In this document: in pieces, positions 59,590-64,000 of the stretch
How the letters are laid out: each line of letters begins with the position of its first letter
Position numbering within the stretch: position 1 is the first letter of the stretch
Source: Pseudomonas sp. S06B 330
GTDB lineage: Bacteria > Pseudomonadota > Gammaproteobacteria > Pseudomonadales > Pseudomonadaceae
Reading direction: 5' to 3'
NCBI RefSeq assembly: GCF_002845275.2
Contig: NZ_CP088149.1
Span: 1,031,501 to 1,095,500 of the forward strand
DNA length: 64,000 nucleotides
Position numbers and translations under genes: made by a program
Notes under the pieces: generated by a model
Told to the model about the DNA's origin: nothing
The model's database searches: none
What the model saw: only the letters and a program-made list of their open reading frames with translations

Positions 59590-62301
59590 ATGGTGGCAAT
59601 GATGACCCTTGTGCCGGGTGAGGGGGTGCCGCAGCGCCCCGGTGACGATCCACAGGCTGACAGTGATCCGGGCGAAACCGCCGAATGGCTCGACGCCCTG
59701 GATTCAACGCTGCAGCACTGCGGCCCTGAACGCGCGCGGTTTCTGCTTGAACAGCTAGAAGCTCATGCTCGTGAACTGGGCGTGGAGCGTGGCGCGCAGG
59801 CGTTTTCAGCGTACCGCAATACCTTGTCGGTGGAGCAGCAGGGGGGCTACCCCGGCGATCTGGAACTTGATGAGCGGATCACCAGTTTGCTGCGCTGGAA
59901 TGCCCTGGCCATGGTAATGCGCGCCAACCACGCCTATGGCGACCTGGGTGGGCACATCGCCAGTTATGCCTCGGCAGCGGAAATCTTCGAGGTCGGCTTC
60001 CAGCATTTCTTTCGCGGCGAGACGGGGACCGGGCAGCGGACCGCCGACCTGGTGTTCTTCCAGCCGCATTCGGCGCCTGGTATTTATGCGCGGGCGTTTC
60101 TTGAGGGACGGCTCAGTGCCGAGCAATTGGCCCGTTATCGCCAGGAGGTAGCAGGCAATGGCCTGTGCTCTTATCCACACCCTTGGCTGATGCCCGACTT
60201 CTGGCAATTTCCGACAGGGTCCATGGGTATAGGGCCGATCAATGCCATCTACCAGGCGCGCTTCATGCGTTACCTGCACAACCGCCAACTGCTCGACACC
60301 CGCGTCCGGCATGTCTGGGGTGTATTTGGTGACGGTGAGATGGATGAGCCGGAATCCATTGCCGGCCTGACCCTGGCGGCGCGTGAACAGCTGGATAACC
60401 TCACCTTTGTGGTCAACTGCAACCTGCAGCGCCTGGATGGCCCGGTACGCGGCAACGGCCAGATCATTCAGGAACTTGAGGCACTGTTCAGTGGTGCTGG
60501 CTGGAATGTGATCAAAGTGCTCTGGGGCTCGGAGTGGGATGCACTGTTTGCCCGCGACAGTGAGCACGTATTGTTGCGTCAGCTGGCGGCGACACCCGAT
60601 GGCCAGTTCCAGAACCTCGGCGCCAAGGACGGTGCCTACAACCTTGAACACTTTTTCAACCAGCATCCGGCCCTGCAGAAACTGGTCGAACACATGAGCT
60701 CTGCCGAGATCAGCGCGCTCAAGCGCGGCGGTCACGATTTTCGCAAGCTGTACGCCGCCTTCGCGGCGGCCAAGGCCTGCAAAGGGCGGCCGACGGTGAT
60801 TCTGGCCAAGACCAAGAAAGGTTATGGCATGAGCAGCGCTGGTGAATCGCGGATGACTGCGCACCAGGCCAAGAAGCTCGATGTGCAGGCTTTGCTGGCG
60901 TTTCGTGATCGCTTTCATCTGCCGCTCAGCGACACTCAGGTCGAGCAATTGCAGTTTTATCGCCCGGCCGACGACAGCCCGGAAATGCGCTATTTGCGTG
61001 AGCGCCGCGCTGCGCTCGGGGGAGCATTGCCTGCTCGACGCAGCGACGCTTCTCCGGTGCCGGTGCCCGCGCTGGAGACGATGGGCGGTTTTGCCTTACA
61101 GGCTGACGGCAAGGAAATGTCCACCACCATGGCTGCGGTGCGGATGCTCAGCGCCTGGCTCAAGGCGCCAGAGCTGGGGCCGCGCTTGGTGCCGATCGTC
61201 GCTGATGAGGCGCGCACCTTCGGTATGGCCAGCCTGTTCCGTCAGATCGGCATCTACTCACCTCTGGGCCAGTGCTATGAGCCTGAGGACGCCGGCTCGC
61301 TGCTGTCGTACAAGGAAGCCCGTGATGGCCAACTGCTTGAAGAGGGCATTACCGAAGCCGGGGCGATTTCCTCCTGGGTCGCGGCGGCAACCTCCTACGC
61401 GGTACACGGCGAGCCGATGCTGCCGGTGTACATCTATTACTCGATGTTTGGCTTTCAGCGCGTCGGCGACCTGATCTGGGCGGCCGCCGACCAGCGTGCC
61501 CGTGGATTGCTGCTGGGCGCTACGGCCGGGCGCACGACGTTGGGCGGGGAGGGGCTGCAGCACCAAGACGGTTCGAGTCTGGTGATGGCCGCGATGGTGC
61601 CCAACTGCCGGGCCTGGGAGCCGTGCTTTGCAGGCGAGCTGGCGGTGATTCTCGAACACGCAGCGCGGCGCATGCTCACCGAGCAGCACGACGAGTTTCA
61701 CTATGTGGCGGTCATGAACGAAAACTATCCACAACCTTCCCTGCCAGCGCAGGTGCATGAAGAGGTGTTGCGCGGCATGTACCGTTATGTCGAACAGCGG
61801 GTGGCGGATGCTCACGGGCAAGTGCGCTTGCTTGGCTCGGGGGCGATTTTGCGCGAGGTCATTGCGGCCAGTGAGTTGCTGGCCAGTGATTGGCAGATTG
61901 CGAGTGAAGTGTTCAGTGTCACCAGCTTCAGCGAATTGGCGCGGGAGGCGCGGGAGGTTGATCGTGACAGTCGGCTAGGGCAGGGCAATAGTGAGGTCAG
62001 CCATGTCGAGCGTTGTCTGAACGGCAGTGCCCCGGTGATTGCCGCCACGGACTACGTGCGTGCTTGGCCGCAGTTGATTGCAGAGTATGTGCAGGCGCCT
62101 TACACCACGTTGGGTACCGATGGCTTTGGCCGCAGTGATACCCGTCAGCAGTTGCGGCGGTTTTTCGAAGTTGACCGTTTCAGTATCGTGCTGGCCAGTT
62201 TGCATAGTTTGGTGCGTCAGGGCGGGCTTGAGCGGCGGGTGCTGGATCAGGCTTTGGAGCGTTATGGCCAAAGGGCGGGGGCGGCGCCTTGGAACGGTTA
62301 G
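59590..62301 (+). CDS. mdeB: Pyruvate dehydrogenase E1-like 2-oxobutanoate dehydrogenase, MdeB
   Basis: The 903-residue homodimeric-type E1 has the thiamine diphosphate motif GDGEMDEPES...NCNLQRLDGPVRG near 250-300 and the FVxPYRQ-like C-terminal transketolase regions. It resembles AceE but lies directly after mdeA, as in P. putida where MdeB acts on 2-oxobutanoate from methionine breakdown. ATG 59590 has AAGGAAGAGG eight bases upstream; an in-frame start at 59557 overlaps mdeA. It would need E2/E3 partners encoded elsewhere. Confidence 0.93.
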   Translation: MVAMMTLVPGEGVPQRPGDDPQADSDPGETAEWLDALDSTLQHCGPERARFLLEQLEAHARELGVERGAQAFSAYRNTLSVEQQGGYPGDLELDERITSLLRWNALAMVMRANHAYGDLGGHIASYASAAEIFEVGFQHFFRGETGTGQRTADLVFFQPHSAPGIYARAFLEGRLSAEQLARYRQEVAGNGLCSYPHPWLMPDFWQFPTGSMGIGPINAIYQARFMRYLHNRQLLDTRVRHVWGVFGDGEMDEPESIAGLTLAAREQLDNLTFVVNCNLQRLDGPVRGNGQIIQELEALFSGAGWNVIKVLWGSEWDALFARDSEHVLLRQLAATPDGQFQNLGAKDGAYNLEHFFNQHPALQKLVEHMSSAEISALKRGGHDFRKLYAAFAAAKACKGRPTVILAKTKKGYGMSSAGESRMTAHQAKKLDVQALLAFRDRFHLPLSDTQVEQLQFYRPADDSPEMRYLRERRAALGGALPARRSDASPVPVPALETMGGFALQADGKEMSTTMAAVRMLSAWLKAPELGPRLVPIVADEARTFGMASLFRQIGIYSPLGQCYEPEDAGSLLSYKEARDGQLLEEGITEAGAISSWVAAATSYAVHGEPMLPVYIYYSMFGFQRVGDLIWAAADQRARGLLLGATAGRTTLGGEGLQHQDGSSLVMAAMVPNCRAWEPCFAGELAVILEHAARRMLTEQHDEFHYVAVMNENYPQPSLPAQVHEEVLRGMYRYVEQRVADAHGQVRLLGSGAILREVIAASELLASDWQIASEVFSVTSFSELAREAREVDRDSRLGQGNSEVSHVERCLNGSAPVIAATDYVRAWPQLIAEYVQAPYTTLGTDGFGRSDTRQQLRRFFEVDRFSIVLASLHSLVRQGGLERRVLDQALERYGQRAGAAPWNG

Positions 62302-62305
62302 CAAC

Positions 62306-62411
62306 GTAGCCGCTGCCGTCAGGCTGCGATCGACTGCAGAGCAGTCGCAATTGGGCTACTCCGGTTTTGCGGCCGTTTCACGGCCGATCGCAGCCTAGCG
62401 GCAGCGGCTAC
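62306..62411. repeat. REPIN copy 4, GCTGCCG-CAGGCTGCGATCG family
   Basis: Arms GTAGCCGCTGCCGTCAGGCT...GCGATCG and CGATCGCAGCCTAGCGGCAG...GCTAC differ at two bases, so this copy is more decayed. It starts five bases after the mdeB stop. Confidence 0.88.
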
Positions 62412-62495
62412 AACGGCCAGGGGACTTTGCAGGGTGTCTATGGAAATAAAATAATGTTTCTTGTTTTTCCGGAGACAAAGCGTGAGTGACCTGTT

Positions 62496-63047
62496 TTGAA
62501 ACCCTCGGGCCTTAGCCCGGAAGGGTCAGAGCTTTTTGTATATAAGCAGGGGTTGACGCAATCGCAAGCCGTATCGGTTGAGTCTGCAATCAATAGAGTG
62601 CTCCCAAAATCCTATAAAGATTTTTTGCGTAGGATGAATGGGCTTTATTTTGCTTTGCCTGACTATGGAGAGATTTCATTGGCCATGGTGGCAGGCGGTG
62701 TCATCAGTTTTGACCGGTTTTTTGGGCTGTCGCCAGATGAGCAGTGCAATTGTCTCGTTTGTTTTAATAACCAATACATTGATGAGTTAGCATTCGTTGG
62801 GGATGTGCTTGCTATCGGGGAGGATGGAGGTGGCAATCCATATGTGTTAATCAGTACACCTGGGCGTGAGGGTGTTTATTACTGGGATAGAACCCACCTT
62901 CATGAGCCTGGCTTGACACGTGATGTTGATATTGCTGAGCAGAACGAATGCGGGGATTTGTTTTTCATCTCGCCAGGGTTTGAGGAATTTTACAATACGC
63001 TTTTTTCATCTGCAGGCGTGGATGTCGAGTTTGTACTGGGACGGTAA
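62496..63047 (+). CDS. SMI1/KNR4 (SUKH) family immunity-like protein, start probably frameshifted
   Basis: The 183-residue frame carries the SUKH element LPKSYKDFLRRMNG near residue 36 and a GDVLAIGEDGGGNPY segment near 105, both typical of SUKH-1 proteins that neutralise polymorphic toxins. The only start in frame is TTG at 62496 with no good ribosome site. A GTG at 62482 with GGAGA nine bases ahead encodes MSDLF and then a stop. One extra T in the TTTT run would join MSDLF to the long frame, so a one-base deletion or sequencing error is likely. No toxin gene is nearby. Low-GC, probably acquired. Confidence 0.75.
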   Translation: MKPSGLSPEGSELFVYKQGLTQSQAVSVESAINRVLPKSYKDFLRRMNGLYFALPDYGEISLAMVAGGVISFDRFFGLSPDEQCNCLVCFNNQYIDELAFVGDVLAIGEDGGGNPYVLISTPGREGVYYWDRTHLHEPGLTRDVDIAEQNECGDLFFISPGFEEFYNTLFSSAGVDVEFVLGR

Positions 63048-63128
63048 GTTAAAGCGTTCTTGCGCTCAATTAAGGTTTTTGGCGTGCGCTGTGACAGTTG
63101 GCGTCAAAGTGACTCAATCCAAGACCCC

Positions 63129-63160
63129 AATAAAAAACCCCGCCAATCGGCGGGGTTTGT
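63129..63160. terminator. Bidirectional terminator between SUKH gene and yhcB-like gene
   Basis: AAACCCCGCC/GGCGGGGTTT stem with an AATC loop, A-run on the left and T-rich stretch on the right, sits between convergent genes. Confidence 0.88.
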
Positions 63161-63164
63161 GTTT

Positions 63165-63599
63165 TCAGCGCTTGAGCCCGTAATGCTCATCGAGCATGCC
63201 TGGCGAGTTCGGCGCTTTCGGTGCGTAGTCGCGTGGCACTTCGGCGTCCTTGGGTGGGGTCAGGCGATCACGCGGGGCCTGGGCCGCTTCCGAATGCAGT
63301 GAGGCCAGCAGGCGCTGGCGGGTCAGTTCGTCCAGGGCCAGGCGGTTGGCGCCTTCGGCTAGATGGTCCTGAACTTCCTGGTAACTTTGAGTCAGTTTCT
63401 TGACCAGCGCAGCAGTGCTGTTGAAGTGGGTAACCACCTCATTCTGGTAGCTGTCGAAGCGTTCCTGGATATCATCCAGCTGCCGCTGGGTGCTGCTCGG
63501 TGCAGCATTGGGCAGCAGCCGGGCGACCAGGAAACCAACGACGACACCCACGACGAGGGCCAGGGTCGGCAACAACCAAACTAAGAGCGAGAGTTCCAC
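63165..63599 (-). CDS. YhcB/ZapG family (DUF1043) cell-envelope protein
   Basis: The 144-residue protein has one N-terminal membrane helix (about 5-27), then a coiled-coil region (about 38-95; LDDIQERFDSYQNEVVTHFNSTAALV in parts) and a disordered proline-rich tail. This matches DUF1043/YhcB (ZapG), linked to cell division and envelope assembly. The GTG at 63599 has AGGAAGG four bases upstream. In P. aeruginosa, as I recall, the homologue lies beside cysNC. Confidence 0.9.
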   Translation of the reverse strand: MELSLLVWLLPTLALVVGVVVGFLVARLLPNAAPSSTQRQLDDIQERFDSYQNEVVTHFNSTAALVKKLTQSYQEVQDHLAEGANRLALDELTRQRLLASLHSEAAQAPRDRLTPPKDAEVPRDYAPKAPNSPGMLDEHYGLKR

Positions 63600-63737
63600 G
63601 AGTCCTTCCTCTATAAACGGCTTTGCTTTACGTTAACGGCTCGGACCTGCGCTGTATACCGCGAACGATCGCAAATATCTCAGACAGAATCATTCAGCTA
63701 GACGAGTCGACCCTTTCCGAGGTCACGGAGTTTATCC

Positions 63738-64000
63738 TTGCTTATCCGCGAAACCCCTGTATTCATCGATGGCCCGGTCGGCCAACTGGAAGCCCTGTAC
63801 CTGGATGTCGCCGAGCCACGCGGCGTGGTGCTGCTGTGTCACCCCAACCCGGTGCAGGGCGGGACCATGACCAACAAAGTGGTGTCGATGCTGCAACGCA
63901 CTGCCCGCGATGCCGGTTACATTACCTTGCGTTTCAATTACCGCGGCGTCGGCGCCAGTGCCGGCAGCCATGACATGGGCAGCGGTGAAGTGGACGATGC
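63738..64000 (+). CDS. Alpha/beta hydrolase, N-terminal part
   Basis: The reading frame from TTG 63738 (GGAG seven bases upstream) gives LIRETPVFIDGPVGQLEALY, CHPNPVQGGTMTNKVV and FNYRGVGASAG, the oxyanion and strand elements of the YsgA/dienelactone-like hydrolase family found next to yhcB in pseudomonads. The gene continues past the window edge, so the catalytic serine is not seen. The family has no clear physiological substrate. Confidence 0.85.
   Translation, partial: MLIRETPVFIDGPVGQLEALYLDVAEPRGVVLLCHPNPVQGGTMTNKVVSMLQRTARDAGYITLRFNYRGVGASAGSHDMGSGEVDD

Noticed and set aside
59590..62301. The housekeeping pyruvate dehydrogenase E1 gene aceE
   Set aside because: No aceF follows and the gene is directly downstream of mdeA with an mdeR regulator, which fits mdeB.

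Overview
The window is 64 kb of GC-rich, gene-dense Pseudomonas chromosome, most likely from the P. putida / P. fluorescens side of the genus. The evidence is a complete 12-gene alginate operon, a dauBAR D-arginine cluster next to an rhlB-type helicase, an mdeR-mdeA-mdeB methionine catabolism cluster of the P. putida type, an aapJQMP uptake operon and two families of Pseudomonas REP palindromes. No tRNA, rRNA, CRISPR array, insertion sequence or prophage was seen.

Layout. 1-2720: 3' end of a TonB-dependent receptor and three small inner-membrane iron-uptake genes (DUF3649, PepSY, DUF3325) behind a candidate Fur box. 2727-6698: AraC regulator, EamA exporter, 2-hydroxyacid dehydrogenase and LysR regulator. 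6885-17457: two tripartite efflux systems (outer-membrane lipoprotein / FUSC / DUF1656 / HlyD, then EmrB / EmrA / outer-membrane lipoprotein) separated by a universal stress protein and a LysR regulator. 17441-18743: SDR dehydrogenase and a small membrane protein.

18939-35050 (minus strand): algD-alg8-alg44-algK-algE-algG-algX-algL-algI-algJ-algF-algA, covering GDP-mannuronate synthesis, c-di-GMP-gated polymerisation, periplasmic epimerisation, acetylation and lysis, and export. About 800 bp without a gene lie upstream of algD and carry a candidate AlgU promoter and two AlgR-like boxes. A REP palindrome is translated as part of the AlgK N-terminus, another hairpin lies between algL and algI, and REP-type pairs flank both ends of the operon. 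The protease gene algW, whose product controls the AlgU pathway in P. aeruginosa, lies about 17 kb away at 51689-52846.

35853-40891: yaaA, a divergent NodB-like protein, a PIN-PhoH ATPase and moaC-moaD-moaE. 41155-44750: binding protein plus dauR, dauA and dauB. 44876-47065: DEAD-box helicase and carboxylesterase. 47402-51559: aapJQMP behind a sigma-54 type promoter. 51689-56810: algW, a Nif3-like gene, cysD and cysNC. 56964-62301: a low-GC orphan B-lectin gene, then mdeR divergent from mdeAB. 62496-63047: a SUKH-family gene whose start looks frameshifted. 63165-64000: a YhcB/ZapG-like gene and the 5' part of an alpha/beta hydrolase.

No unambiguously new multigene system was found. The points most worth a second look are the REP-derived extension of AlgK, the SUKH and B-lectin orphans between cysNC and yhcB, the NodB-like protein lacking metal ligands, and the palindromes next to the dau and mde genes.
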